DNA from: Salvator merianae
Lineage: Eukaryota; Chordata; Lepidosauria; Squamata; Teiidae
Direction: 5' to 3'
DNA length: 64,000 bases
Assembly: GCA_003586115.2 (NCBI GenBank)
Contig: QVOM02000025.1
Span: 89,077,449-89,141,448, forward strand
The position numbers and the translations under genes were made by a program. Position 1 is the first letter of the stretch. The number at the start of each line of letters is the position of its first letter. Shown here piece after piece: positions 43,385-54,885 of the stretch. Under the pieces are notes generated by a model, which was not told where the DNA came from, ran no database searches, and was given only the letters and a program-made list of their open reading frames with translations.

Positions 43385-43452
43385 ATGAACAACGATCGCC
43401 TGCTTCCCACAGGTTACGAACACCCGCCCCTAAAGCCACGGGCCACCGCTAG
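43385..43452. mobile_element. hAT-like MITE, family A, right-end fragment
   Basis: 'ggttacgaacacccgcccc', 'taaagccacgggccaccgct' match the right arm of family A. It abuts the Harbinger-like piece that follows, whose left end is missing. Confidence 0.6.
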
Positions 43453-43664
43453 TTTGTACCTCCTTCTGGGTGTGAATGCTGTGAGGCAGATGTTGCTGTG
43501 GCTGTTGTCATGGTGATCAGAACTGCATGCATGCTGCAAGTGTGGAGGCCCAGTACAGGGTCATTCTAGCCCTCACAGTGTGGAAGGTCACCGCACTGCT
43601 GGGTCTTGACCATCTTAGAATGGCAGAATTATACCATTCTAAGCTGGTCCGTGCGAAAAGGCCC
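43453..43664. mobile_element. Harbinger-like MITE, right part
   Basis: 'ctgggtgtgaatgctg', 'gttgtcatggtgatcag' and the terminus GTCCGTGCGAAAAGGCCC followed by TAA. Left end replaced by the hAT fragment. Confidence 0.65.
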
Positions 43665-45449
43665 TAATGATTTTCAGGTGATCTTCCATTCAAGTACTAA
43701 CTAGACCTAATGATACTAATTAATATTCCATCCTGAAGACCATGAAGAAGGCCATTTTTGTGGCAGGATACTCTGATCCCAGTGCTGGGCCGGGAGGCAT
43801 GCTACATATGTAGCCACTGCCTCCTGGGCTCAAACTTCTGGAAGCTGCAGAACAAAAGTTCCATAGCTCTGAAGTTTCTGCCCGGCATGATTTAGTGCCA
43901 GACAGGAAATGGCCCTGGAAGTTGGCTTTCTTGCGTCCAGTGCTAAATCACTCTATGTGGAAAACAGGCCTGATAAGTTGCCCCGGCTGCTGTTATCTCT
44001 CTACACTGCAGCAGTGAGGTCTCAAGAAGGAAAAACTGCCCTTTGAGTCCTTTGTCATCTGCTGCATTTAGCTTGTCTCTGAGCACCATTTCCCACTTCG
44101 ACAGGAAGCTGAGGTCCCAAGGGGGTGGCCATGCCCCAGGGGGTCTCACTGGGGATGTGGTTTCTTGGCTTCCTTGGCTTCTAAGATCAGAAAACATTGC
44201 CAGGGATAAGCCTAGATGCAAAGGCTATTTCTTCAACAACGAAGATGAAACTATGGCTGTGTCTACGCTGGGTTGCTAGACCAGCGCAGGGGACCCCTTA
44301 GAATGCCTTCTCCACACTATAGAACAATCTACCAGAAGACCACATCTTCTGGTAGACTGCTTCATCCACACAGGACAAGGTGTTGGAACAGGCCACAGCA
44401 TGAAAATAGCACCGTAGTCTGCCTCTAGTGGTCTGTGCAGCATTCCAGGATACTATATCAGACCAGTGACTAATGTGCAGACAGCACATGAGCCATGGTC
44501 TGGTATGCAACAGCTGAGACATCTAGCAACATTTTGCAGGCACCCATAAGCATTGCTGGAAGTGTGCTGCTTCTGGATGTCCTGCCAAATCAGCCCCAAC
44601 CAGCAACTTTGGAGGCCAAGAACAGAAGTTGGGATAGGACGGTTCATATGCAACACAGATGGCTCTTGGAGCAGGCCAGTGACGGCCTAGCCCATCATAG
44701 GAAGAGCTACCTCAAGTGGGCCAGTGGGACACAGAATAGCCCTTGCCGTATGGAAAGGACTCTGTGGTTCAAGTATCTTCTTATGCTTGAGCAGCACCAC
44801 CTCCTCATCTGTTATGGCATTGTGAAAAGACCTTTAAAAAAGAAAGAGGCTCTCACTTCTATAGCATCTAATAATTTCTGACTCCCAAGGAGGAATTGCC
44901 CTTTTTAAGGGTTACATACCCCACAAATTAGGTGATGGTCCACTTAAAATGGTTTTGCAGGTCAACCCCCCCTTTTTAATGGAACTTTTTTCTATATTAG
45001 TTCTCTGTCATATTCAGACAGCAACCCTTTGGACCATAGTCTGGTGTGATCAGACAGGCCTTTTTTCAACCACCCCTTTCAGAAAATGCACCTATTCTAA
45101 AGATGAATTTAGGCACTCAAACATAAAAAGAATCCTACCTCATTCCTTCACCTCAAAGTCTAGCAATGCCTCCCTAGCAATAAATGTTTACCACTGATTG
45201 GCTGCCGCCTGCCTGATTTTCTGGGGCCCTGATTGGTCACTGGCTGGCAGCATTTGTTCCCATCCTGGAATTGGCTAGATTGTCTCCCCCCAATGTTACA
45301 GAAAGGAAAAGTCACTGTCAGTCTTATGATTTCCCATCAGAGAAAGGGACAACTTTCCTATGACTTCAGAATGTGGTAAGGCGCACGCAGGGGTAAACTG
45401 TCTGCCATCCTCAACTCCCGTTGCCCTTTATGTGTATCTGAACACATTC
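43665..45449. other. No gene; one hairpin
   Basis: 44330-44355 folds (TCTACCAGAAGACCACATCT with its inverse TCTGGTAGA). Several open frames around 44043-44881 lack known motifs. No transposon assigned, though 44260-44530 has inverted motifs and may hold an unrecognised MITE. Confidence 0.35.
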
Positions 45450-45452
45450 TTA

Positions 45453-45909
45453 GGACCCGTTTGTGCTTAATCCTTAGTGAGCAAGCAGATGCTCACCAGG
45501 TAAGTGGATCCGCATGGCCCCACTGCAGTGTCCGGGAGCATATACAGCTGCTCCCAGATGCTACTAGCTGTGGACAGCTAAACCATTGTCCACAGCTTGA
45601 CCAGAAGCAGCTGGATGGCTCCCAGCCAGCAGCGTTTGCACCCTGTTCTGGGTGTGAACACTGCAAGTGGGAGGGATGAGGCAACTGTGGCTGCAGCTGC
45701 GCAGTCGCACACTGCATCTTGATCACCATGGCAACATCACGCAGCTGCAGCAACATCCAACACATGGCCGGACGATGCCATGGTGATCGGGATGCAGTGT
45801 GCGATATAGGGCTATTCCAGCACTCAAAGTGCAAATGGCCGCCACACCACTGGGTCTTTTCCAGCCTAGAATGTTACACCATTCTAGGCTGGTCTCTGTG
45901 GAAAGGGCC
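45453..45909. mobile_element. Harbinger-like MITE, medium subgroup
   Basis: TTA precedes GGACCCGTTTGTGCTTAATC; ends GGTCTCTGTGGAAAGGGCC. Contains 'gatgctcaccaggtaag'-type and 'ccatggtgatcgggatg' segments of the subgroup. Right flank TCC does not match. Confidence 0.65.
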
Positions 45910-46690
45910 TCCGTCTCCTGGCTCCGAAACAATGTGGCCGAATTTGTCGGCCCAGGACAGAGCTTTCTTGGCAGTGACTTCCGTGAAAGCAGTTCCAAGC
46001 GGGAGTGAAAAGGGAGAGATGAGACTCCGCATCCCTCCCTGTTCCGCCGCCTGTTGCTTCCATGAAAAGGAATCAGGCGGTTAGGAAGTTGGAGCATTAG
46101 TGGCACCAAACGAGTGACCTGCGACGCTGTGACGACAGTCTGCCTTTGTCCCCCTTCAGCAAATATTGCTTTAGGAGCAAAATGAGCAAGAAACATAAAC
46201 TCCCAAATGATTGCAATTGAGGAGGGAAGGGGTGAAAGTAAAGAAAGGCATCGCAGGTGAAGAACAAATTGCCTGGGCAATTCACAGAACCATTTCAGGA
46301 TGTGCTACAGGGATAATATATTCTGAGTGGCTAGAATTTCATTTAATTTTCTCTCTTTGTGGAGTGTGTTTCCAAGCATTTCGGTTCACACCTACTTTTC
46401 TCCCCGCTCCCTTTCCCTCCCCTTTGGGGGCTTGCTGATACAGGCTGGTCTAAATACTCGCGCATTTAGAATTGCAGTGAACGGGTGGCCCAGAATGCTG
46501 CTTTTGCAAAAGCTGATGTCAAACCGTTTCCAGATATTGTCTGAATGCTGAACGTCACCCAAAAATGTAAGTGCCTTGAGTCTGACATCCAATTACACTG
46601 AAGGATGGCTAGACACTTGCAGGCCACATGCTGGCCAATTCGGAGCAAACCAAAATGCTGAACTCTGTGCAACCTCTTCCCTCATGTTCC
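45910..46690. other. No recognised feature
   Basis: Single-copy. The 185-residue minus-strand frame 45723-46280 starts inside unique DNA and runs into the MITE, so it is not a conserved gene. Confidence 0.35.
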
Positions 46691-46693
46691 TGG

Positions 46694-46738
46694 GTATTCT
46701 GAATGAATCCCAGAATAAGGCCCAGTGCAGGAAAGGCC
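46694..46738 (+). mobile_element. Short Harbinger-like MITE, right-end fragment
   Basis: 'cagaataaggcccagtgcag' and 'gaaaggcc' match the right terminus of 57691-57860. Confidence 0.6.
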
Positions 46739-46776
46739 TTGGTCAAGGAAAAGCTTTGATTGCCTAATTAGTCTGA

Positions 46777-47400
46777 GGGTCTGTTTGCACTGGTATAATG
46801 ATACCAGTCTTTGCTGGAACAGACCCAGCTGTGAAGTGGCCATCTGCACTGTGAGGGCTGCAACACAGCATTCATACCCAGAAGCAAGTGTGAACGTTGG
46901 TGGCCGGGAGTGGTCTGGATGTTCCCGGTCAAGTCAGAGGCGTAGCAAGGGGGGGCGCGGGGGGCGCTGCGCACCAGGCGGTGCATTGTTGGGGGCGGCG
47001 CCCGCCTGTGAGTTGGGCCCTGCCACCCGCCCGGCCGCCGGTTTGCCTTTTCTCAGCTTCACCGGCACGTCTGCTGCTCGCTCGCCCCGCCCACCCTGCC
47101 CGCTCGTCATGCTCACCCCGCCCGCTTGCTGCGCCGGCTAGCGTGCGCGCGCGTGGCCATCATCGTGGCGGCAGTGGGAGTAGGCAGCTGCAGGGCGGGG
47201 CGCCCTGCTCGGCTGCCGCCGTTTGGTCCGCCCCAGGTGGCGGAACGTTTAGCTACGCCGCTGGGTCAAGTTGTGGGCAGTGATTTAGCTGTCTGCAGCT
47301 AGTAGTGTTTAGGAGCATCTGCAGATGCTCCCAGATGCTGGGGCCACCACTGAGTGCAGATGCACTGTGCTAGTGAGCATGCAGTTGTGCACTAGCAACC
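46777..47400. mobile_element. Harbinger-like MITE remnant interrupted by hAT family C
   Basis: Left end GGGTCTGTTTGCACTGG. It continues to 46934, is interrupted by 46935-47263, and resumes 'gttgtgggcagtgatttagc' to 'gtgctagtgagcatgcag' and 'tgcactagcaacc'. No clean right terminus. Confidence 0.6.
46935..47263. mobile_element. hAT-like GC-rich MITE, family C, perfect 8-bp duplication
   Basis: Ends CAGAGGCGTAGCAAGG and TTTAGCTACGCCGCTG. GGTCAAGT flanks both sides exactly (46927-46934, 47264-47271). 329 bp; collinear with 35585-35966 but with one copy of the 17-bp unit. CpG-rich. Confidence 0.92.
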
Positions 47401-47402
47401 AA

Positions 47403-47740
47403 GGGGCTTTTCGCACTTGCCATCTTGGAATGTTCACAATCGAAATTTCACAATGGAACAGTCTTCACAGTGTGGTGGCCTTCCACACTGTGAGGGCTGG
47501 AACATCTCAGAAATGGGTGTCCAGCATCTGCAGTGTAAATGCTGGCCACCCACCCTGACAGCAGCCAGGGAAACATCTGGACACTGCCATGGTGACGAGG
47601 GATGTGGCATGCGACTGTGCAGCCACAATTTTGTGCTCCACAACTAGTAGCAATCGGGAGTATTGGGCCTCTGTGCAATGAGGACACACCTCACTCTTGA
47701 GCATCTGATCGCTCACTAGTGAGTAAGTGCGAACAGGTCC
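47403..47740. mobile_element. Harbinger-like MITE, medium subgroup, CAA duplication
   Basis: 338 bp. Ends GGGGCTTTTCGCACTTGCC and AAGTGCGAACAGGTCC; CAA at 47400-47402 and 47741-47743. Contains the central CTGACAGCAGCCAGG...CACTGCCATGG stem in the opposite orientation. Confidence 0.8.
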
Positions 47741-48394
47741 CAAGTGCAAACATGTCTTGAGTGAGCCTTCACCACTGAGACTATCTGAGCTTTTAGTGAA
47801 AGCAGGAGGTTCAATAGCATACACTCCAAACATGATCCTTCCAGGCTAATACAACCCCATTCAGCAATGGATGCTGATTCACCTCTTTGAGGTGAAAATT
47901 AGCAACTCCTCCAGGAATTTGTGTGGTCTTTTCTTAAGGTCTTGAAACTGATGACCATGATCACGTCTTGTGCCAGCAAATTCAAAAGTTTTCTCATATG
48001 CAGTGCTTCAATAAGTTCCTTAGATAATCAGAATAGTGTATGAAAGCATACAATTCAGCATTCGCTGCTATAAATGCAAAGCATTATGTGACTTCTCTGG
48101 AGTAATTCAAACTCTTTTTTCTTTGTGCCCAACTTTCCTCTTTTTGCAGCTTAGTATGGGCTCTGTTTCCATTCTCCTTGGCAAGCTCACATATTCTTAT
48201 AAAGAAAAGACCTGGCTCATGAATAGCTAACGGCTTCCCTATTTTTGATCTCATATTCAAATTCATGGAGTCACTGGACCGAAAGGGATTAGAGCAACAT
48301 AAAATATTAGGATCCTAGCAGAGCCATTCCGAATTGCTTTTGTGCCCCAAATGTGAAAGTTCAAGAAGAGATATCAGGAATTCTTAGGAACCGA
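47741..48394. other. No recognised feature
   Basis: Single-copy AT-moderate DNA without gene or element signals. Confidence 0.35.
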
Positions 48395-48545
48395 AAGCCA
48401 ATTGCAGGGAGTCGAGAACAGATGAAGGCTTTGCTTTGTCTTCTGCTCGAGATGCCCAGAAGCAATTGGTGAAACACTGTGGGACACAGGATGCTGGACT
48501 AGATGGGCTGTGCACTGACCCAGCAGGGCTTCTCTTGTGTTCTTA
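48395..48545 (+). mobile_element. CR1-like LINE 3' tail
   Basis: 'cagggagtcgagaacag', 'gagatgcccagaagcaattg', 'ggatgctggactagatggg' and the end 'cttctcttgtgttctta'. Only the last unit is present. Confidence 0.75.
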
Positions 48546-48704
48546 AAGCCACTACTGCAGTTTGCCTCAAGCAAAAATGTTAAGGAAAATTTGGAGGGTC
48601 CTACATACAAAGGAATAATCAAGGAGGTTTTCAGAAAGAAAAAAATAGGCTTTTGTAAGACTAGGAACATCTCCTGGCTTGTATGATCCAAGTAGCATGT
48701 TTAC

Positions 48705-48915
48705 CAGCAGCTGCCGCCGGCTTTAAGGGCGGGTGTTTGCACCCCACACAAAGAACCCCATGGCTGTTTGCGGGGCCTTCGGGCCTCCGCACTGCCACAG
48801 CGGGTCACTAGGCGACCTGCTGCAGCAGTATGGAGGCCCGGAGGCCCCGTGAACAACTATGGTATGCTTTACGTGGGGTGCAAACACCCGCCCTTAAAGC
48901 CGGCAGCTGCCGCTG
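48705..48915. mobile_element. hAT-like palindromic MITE, family A, complete
   Basis: 211 bp. Ends CAGCAGCTGCCGCCGGC and GCCGGCAGCTGCCGCTG. Flanks ATGTTTAC and AGATTTAC (6 of 8). The arms pair over most of the length ('ctttaagggcgggtgtttgc' with 'gcaaacacccgcccttaaag'). Confidence 0.85.
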
Positions 48916-49083
48916 AGATTTACACTTCCTTATGTGAAATTTGGGGGTAGATTGTGGTCAAGATGTGTTTGCAAGTATTGTCTGCATCTAACACCATGGG
49001 TTCTCTGAAGGGGTCAATGGCCTCACTTTGAAGGGCACTCAGCGTGTGGGAAGGCTAAATGTCTGCAACCGAGAGATAGTTAT

Positions 49084-49423
49084 TAGAGATGAGCCAAAGC
49101 AGGTGGTTCAACTGGTTTGAATTTGGACTGAACCACCCACAGTTTGGGGGGAGATTGGTTTGAACTCAAACTGAACCAAACGGGCTTAGTCAAACTGGGT
49201 TGAACCATGCAGTTTGATTTGAACCAGTTCAAGATCATTAGTATTTGTCCTTTTAAAGGGATTTAAAAATATGTATTTTGGCATATAGAACCAGATCAAA
49301 CAGGTTTGAGAATTGAATCAAACCTGTCTGAGATGTTTTGAGTGGGTTCAAATTCAAATTGGATTGAGCATGGTATGGTTTGATTCAATCAAACCACCGT
49401 TTCCCAGGTTTTGCACATCTCTA
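49084..49423. mobile_element. hAT-like MITE, family B
   Basis: Ends TAGAGATGAGCCAAAGC and GTTTTGCACATCTCTA. Flanks ATAGTTAT and ATGGCTAT (6 of 8). The interior is repeated GAACC/AAACTGG and TTTGATT motifs. No insert. Confidence 0.8.
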
Positions 49424-49856
49424 ATGGCTATACCTGATAATCAGTCTTCTGTACATTCTGGGTGGGGGAATTAGCAAGCTCATCGGGGACTCAGAGAAGG
49501 AAAAGCGAGTGTGCCCACTTGGGTATCACTGCAGTGAAGGTGGGTGGGAGTAGGGCAAGGAGGGCAAGTGTAGCAAAGGAAGGGTCAGGGCTGCTGTCAT
49601 CTCCTGTGTGTTCCTGCCTTTATAGCTTTATGCTCTAAATTGCAACTTATTTGTTGGGTCGCCTTTGAAAACCCAGATGGCCAGCTTTAGCTACATCATA
49701 TCTTGCGTTTTTTCATTTCCATATTAAATTGAAGACATCCCATTATTATAGCCACTCTAGATCCATTATGCCTTTTCATGACTTCTTTTTAATGAAACCT
49801 ATTTATTGAACTTGGCTTCTTGAGGAGGGGAAGGGTGAATTCCTATCCTTGCTCAA
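49424..49856. other. No recognised feature
   Basis: No gene or element recognised. Confidence 0.35.
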
Positions 49857-49859
49857 ATA

Positions 49860-50412
49860 GGCCCTGTCTGCACTTGTTTGTTATCCCAGAGCAAGCTGCT
49901 CCCTAGTGTGTTTTGCTTGCATGGGACTAAGCACTATCCCAGTCCAGAACTGTCCCAAGGGGTCGCTATCCTGGATTAGCTGTAGACGTGTTCCAAGAGA
50001 TCTGCAACAGCCCCAAGTCATCTTGTTCTGGACCAGCCTCCTGTGGTTCTGCACCTGGACTGCAGCCCCATCTTTGAAGCTCATGCAAGCTTCTGAAGAC
50101 CATTTTTGAAACCCCAGTATGGAGATAGGCGTGCTGTCTTTGAAGGCTGTTTTGTTCAGTCCCACTCTTGTGTACCAGACTTGATGTACAGGATGGTTGA
50201 GCCCAGGCAATCACTGGCAAGGATGCTGCTTTGGACTGGATATCAGCTGTGTGGATCAGAACAGCTATGGCACAGCCACATTGCTACTCAGCTTAGCCCA
50301 GGACAGATGGCATCCCCACTTCCACAATGCAGGCAGAGCCTCACCTGTCATCCTGGAACAGATTGGACTGTGATAGTTAGACCTCTCCAAGAGAGGTGAA
50401 TGCAGAAATGGC
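49860..50412. mobile_element. Harbinger-like MITE, 29619-type subgroup
   Basis: Ends GGCCCTGTCTGCACTTG and GAATGCAGAAATGGCC. Flanks ATA and ATC (2 of 3). Internal 'gttctggaccagcctcc' matches 29619-30048. Confidence 0.7.
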
Positions 50413-51224
50413 CATCATTTTGAAGGCCTGCCTGAAAAGGGAACGTACTTACCTACGCTTCAAGAAAAAGAGGTGGGTGGCTAGAGGGGACATCCTTGGA
50501 TTCTGGCATTCTACTTAGGCCAGAAAATATATTTCCCCCTAGGAAGTCTTGGTGGCAGCAGTTATCAAATGAGCTGGTGCAAACTGCTGACTAGGGCAGA
50601 GGTTGGCTGCTGTCTAAGGTTGTATTCACACCATCTTTGAGATCAATGTCTCTCATGAAGAAATATTAGTCCTCTAGTGCAAGATTTTATTAAATTCTTG
50701 GTACAGACTCTTATTAATAGCAAAAACAGTTTGCTTCCCCAAATCCCCTCCATTTATACCCATCTTTATCCGCCGCATCAGTGCTCAGTAGATCCTTATC
50801 TCTTAACATAACAGTAATACAATACCCAGCCATCTGGTGTTCTTGAATTGTGCCCCAGAAAACCTCAAGAAGAGACATCCTAGCCTTATCCTAAACATCC
50901 CACATTCCCTCTCTCCTCCTTCACTCCTACCTAGCACGCAAACTATTTTCAATATTGTCACGATACCTTAAAGTGTGTGTGCATATATGTGAAAGTTTTA
51001 ATATAAAATAACATGACAAAAAAATTAACATGGCAGAGACTAACAGAGGGTGACATGAGAGCATAGGAATCCATCACTGAGAAGGGAGGCATGTTGTTGC
51101 TTACCAGCTGATGTAAGAATGGGTAGCAGTTCTTAGGTTGCTACAGTTTTGTATCTTGAAGCTGTTCACATACACACTTATATCTGCCATCAGGAGATGC
51201 AATGTTAATGGAAAGCTTTGAACT
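50413..51224. other. No recognised feature
   Basis: AT-rich single-copy DNA. 50660-50950 may be an old LINE 3' UTR but no diagnostic phrase was found. Confidence 0.35.
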
Positions 51225-51650
51225 AGTGCATGCTAGCCATGATGGCAGTAAGGGGTGGTCCACCTCTGAAGGCCAGCCAGTGGGAGACTGCAAGCAAAGC
51301 AAGCTGTGTGCTCATGGCCCATGTCATGCAGGTGGGCTTCATTGTGCAGCTGATTGACCATTGTGAGAACAAGCTGCTGGACTACATAAGCCATGGATCC
51401 AATCTAGTGGGTCACTTCCTATGTTCTTCTATTCATGGATGTCAAGACTATCAATGGCTATTAGCCGATGGCTGTGTGACTACCACTGGTAATAAGAAGT
51501 AGTGATCTGTCTCTGAAGGTCAGATGCTGAGAGAGCATGCTGGGTGCTCATGTCCTGCTGGTGGGCTTCCTTGTGCAGCCGGTTGGCCACTGGGCATACA
51601 GACTGCTGGAGTAGTCATGAATGTTAGAGAGGTTAGGACAAGATTCTTCC
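51225..51650 (+). mobile_element. CR1-like LINE 3' tail, two units (diverged family)
   Basis: 'gctagccatgatggcag', 'caggtgggcttcattgtgc' and 'cttcctatgttcttctattc', then a second unit with 'atggctattagccgatggc' and 'ggtgggcttccttgtgc'. The tandem arrangement repeats that of the other CR1-like tails, but the sequence belongs to another subfamily. Confidence 0.6.
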
Positions 51651-52374
51651 AATTTAGTAAGAAAGAGACATTTCAGTAGGTTTTAACAGCATGTAGAGCT
51701 ATACCTGGAAAAATTCAGTTCTTACTTGTGCAGAAGCCCTGATCTCTTTTCCATAGGGCAACAGTGAGACAGACTGAAGCCATATTACAAGATCTACCCT
51801 TTGAATCATGTCCATGCAGCCAACAATCTCACTATCAATAACCATCAAAGAATCTAGTTGAAGAAATAAGACCTTGAGCTGGTACTTAGACTCAGGCCAT
51901 TTTTCCACATCTGTGCACCGATGCATGGGGAGGGTGTTCATGTGCAGTAGCATAATGTGCTCTCCAAGGAGCATGACACCTGCCTGAGGTGCCCAGGGTC
52001 AGGGTGCAAAATCATGCTCTCTGCAGGAATCCCCTGCCCTCTGCTTTGCCAGGTGCCCACATTGCCAGACATGGATACTATTAAGCGCTTGGTGATACGA
52101 AGGCAGGGTCCTTCCTTGAAGGTATCCACCCCACCTGCCTTATCTCAGAGAGGAGGTGGCTTTGCACTCTTTGTCCCAATGTTGCTCTTGCATCTGTCTG
52201 GATTGGGAAGGAGTCAAATGGAAGAAGCCAGTGAGACAGATACTGTATATATAGGCAAGGACCATGTACGGTCCACCGTCTCTCTTCCTCTGCTTCCCTC
52301 TATGCCCCAAACAACATTGCTGTGGGAATAGAAGAATCTTTCTGGACTCAGTCAGATGATACTTCAGTGCAGGG
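51651..52374. other. No recognised feature
   Basis: The 124-residue frame at 51957-52331 has no known motif. No element assigned. Confidence 0.35.
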
Positions 52375-52545
52375 TAGCACTATCCACTCTGGATGGCAGA
52401 AACTTTCCAGAGCCACAGATCTGCTAAGGTTCTTCTTATCACCCTCAGTGTCACCCTTTCCAACTAGAGACTGAACCTGGGACTTTCCATGGGAAAAGAG
52501 GATTCCCTGTCATTAAGCCAAGCTTTGTGGCATCAGACCTCGGGT
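52375..52545 (-). mobile_element. tRNA-derived SINE
   Basis: On minus the head reads 'gccacaaagcttggctta' with A-box-like GGCTTAATGAC, then B-box-like CCAGGTTCAGTCTC, then 'ggaaagggtgacactgagg' and 'ggctctggaaagtttctgcc'. On plus this resembles the common reptile phrase 'gaacctgggac...' preceding a tRNA-like segment. Head complete, tail not clear. Confidence 0.55.
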
Positions 52546-52644
52546 GGAACTTCTTTATCAATTTTCACCATTCTGCTGTTGTAGCCCAAAACACATTGGC
52601 AAATCCAGGTTGGAAAAGATTCTGCTTAGACCTCATAAGCTCAG

Positions 52645-52735
52645 AATGAATGAATGGATGGATGGATGGATGGATGAATAGATCAATAAATAAATCTCTG
52701 CTTACAGAGTGACCAGAATGAATGAATGAATGAAT

Positions 52736-52779
<44 letters not shown>

Positions 52780-53032
52780 CGATCTTTGCTTACAGTGTGG
52801 CTAGAATGAATAAATGAATGAATGAATGAATGAATGAGTGAGTGAGTGAGCGAGTGAGTGAATGGATGGATGGATGAATAGATCAATAAATAAATCTCTG
52901 CTTACAGGGTGACCAGAATGAATGAATGAATGAATGAATTGATTGATTGATTGATTGATCGATCAATCGATCTTTGCTTACAGTGTGGCTAGAATGAATA
53001 AATGAATGAATGAATGAATCTTTGCTTACAGA
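52645..53032 (+). repeat. Complex tetranucleotide array with 200-bp higher-order unit
   Basis: (GAAT)n, (GGAT)n, (GATT)n and (GAGT)n blocks are separated by a constant phrase. 'gatcaataaataaatctctg' starts at 52681 and again at 52881, exactly 200 bp apart. 'tctttgcttacagtgtgg' also recurs. The array is therefore a minisatellite of ~200-bp units built from several tetranucleotide blocks. Frames across it are artefacts. Confidence 0.9.
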
Positions 53033-54404
53033 GTGGGCCAGAAAGCCCACCACTCCTATGGACGTTTACGACCTTAACTGCGTCCAGATTCAAATGAGAG
53101 TTCCAGGCCTGCGCCCCAAGCTTTTTGGGTACCAGCAATGTCCCTGTTGATAAATGTTAAATGTTGAAATGGCTGACGAATGTGTCCTTCCTGATCCAGT
53201 TTGAAAGCAGTGGTCCTAACCGACAGACAAAGACTGTGAAAATAAAGAGAAATAGGAAAGGTGGGGGAAGAGGGAAACCTTCTTGAGCGCTGTGTTTTGA
53301 AGATATCCATGAATAGCTATAATTGCACACAGCTGGCAGTGGAACAGGTTGCTGGACATCTCTTGCTTTCCTGCAGAGAATTTGTGCCACGCATGGAACA
53401 GAACTGAGGTCCCGCTTTCCTTGCTGCTGGTCAATCCTTGTCTGACACTGTACATCTGGATCCAGATGTGTCCCTCCGGGCTTTATCTCCTGTTATTTCA
53501 GAGAATGAAAGGGCCAGAGCACCCTCCGCAGAGAACTCCGTTCCTCAGGAAGCCAAAGGAGACTTAATGCAAACACGGTGGGTATCTCTCTTGCCAGCTG
53601 GGATTGCAAGCTTGCCGTGGCCAGCAGAAAAAAAAAAACCTGTCTCAGTGAAGCAGAAAATAGGATTGCTCTCTGTCATTTCAGGGCCACAGCTAAAGCC
53701 CAAAGCAGTTGGGAATTTCTAAGCAGGTTCTATGCACGTCCTTTAAAAATAAAAGAGAAAACAACCTTCCTTTTCAATGTTTGAATGGCAGAGGCAAACT
53801 AAAGTCTACAGTAGCCGGTCTGGAGTTTGAGGTTTGCAACTTTCAACCGTGCCTTCCCGATACACCCCCTCTGCAAGTTCACCTACCCTGTTATTCCTCC
53901 ATAGGTGGTTAGCAAGTGCCAGCAAATCATATAGCATGTGCCACTGTGCAGCCATCTTTGTATGTTTGCAGATCCCAGTCATGCCTGCTTGCTTTTGTCA
54001 CTGACCCAATATTTCCCCTTGTTGGTGGTCAGCTGGAATGGTGAAGGCCTGGGAGCCTGGCTGTTTTGTGTATCAGGTACTGGGACAGGGAGGCGTGGGA
54101 AAGGGGAATGGTTTGGAACTGTGAAATGCCTAATGCTTGCAATTATCCTTGGTATTCTGTTATCGCCAATAAAGAAAGAACATGAAACTTTCCACTATGC
54201 CGTATCTTCACTTACTGAGTTTTAGGGAAAAGGCCTAAGGCGGTGAATTCTGACACAGCACCTGATTAACCCAGGGCTTCCTAACCCGTACGCCATGACA
54301 GGATCGCCATGGCGTGGCCAACCCTGGGAGAGGCATAGTCCAGGCTTGCAATGCGGAGGACCTTGCTACCATTTCTGCATTGCTTTCTCATCCGGGTCAC
54401 CACA
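53033..54404. other. Single-copy region, nothing assigned
   Basis: Several short frames (for example 53438-53722) without known motifs. An A-run at 53627-53637. No transposon ends seen. Confidence 0.35.
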
Positions 54405-54412
54405 CTTATTTC

Positions 54413-54505
54413 CAGCGGCAGTCACCGGCTTTAAGCCTGCAAACAGCCATGGCGCATTTTGCGCGGGGCGCGAACACCCGGGCTTAAAGCCGGCGGCCGG
54501 TGCTG
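54413..54505. mobile_element. hAT-like palindromic MITE, family A, short, perfect duplication
   Basis: 93 bp. Ends CAGCGGCAGTCACCGGC and GCCGGCGGCCGGTGCTG. CTTATTTC flanks both sides exactly (54405-54412, 54506-54513). Internal deletion relative to 48705. Confidence 0.9.
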
Positions 54506-54639
54506 CTTATTTCTTCCTTTCTGTCATAGCTACCCTTCTAGCTTGCCTTTCATTCTGCTCACCACTTCTCCTTTTACCTATTTTTTTTTTTACGTCTGTG
54601 CTAAAGGTGGCTGGCTCTGATGACTCTTTCCAAGGCACA

Positions 54640-54750
54640 CCAGAAATATTAGAAATGCCCCATTGAATTGAACCCACGGCCCATCTGATCCAGAAGTGGC
54701 TGCCCAGATGCTTACAGGAATAGCATTGCAGCCAGCTGCAAATCTTGTTG
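54640..54750 (-). mobile_element. CR1-like LINE 3' tail remnant
   Basis: 'gaaatgccccattgaattg', 'cccacggcccatctgatcc' resemble 20083-20204. Decayed. Confidence 0.45.
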
Positions 54751-54885
54751 GCGGCTTTTAAAGGCACAGTGATGACAGGAACAACAAGGGAGCAAGTAAA
54801 CTGGCAGTGGGGAAGAGAACTCAGCTGGGAGCTTGCAAAGGGCCAGCCTGGGAAGCAAAAAGGCCTCCCGTGAGAAGTCCAGCAC

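Noticed and set aside
45723..46280. 185-residue minus-strand frame, the longest in the window
   Set aside because: Crosses from unique DNA into a MITE and has no recognisable domain.
52645..53032. CRISPR-like regular repeat
   Set aside because: Vertebrate context, variable low-complexity blocks instead of unique spacers, only two higher-order units.
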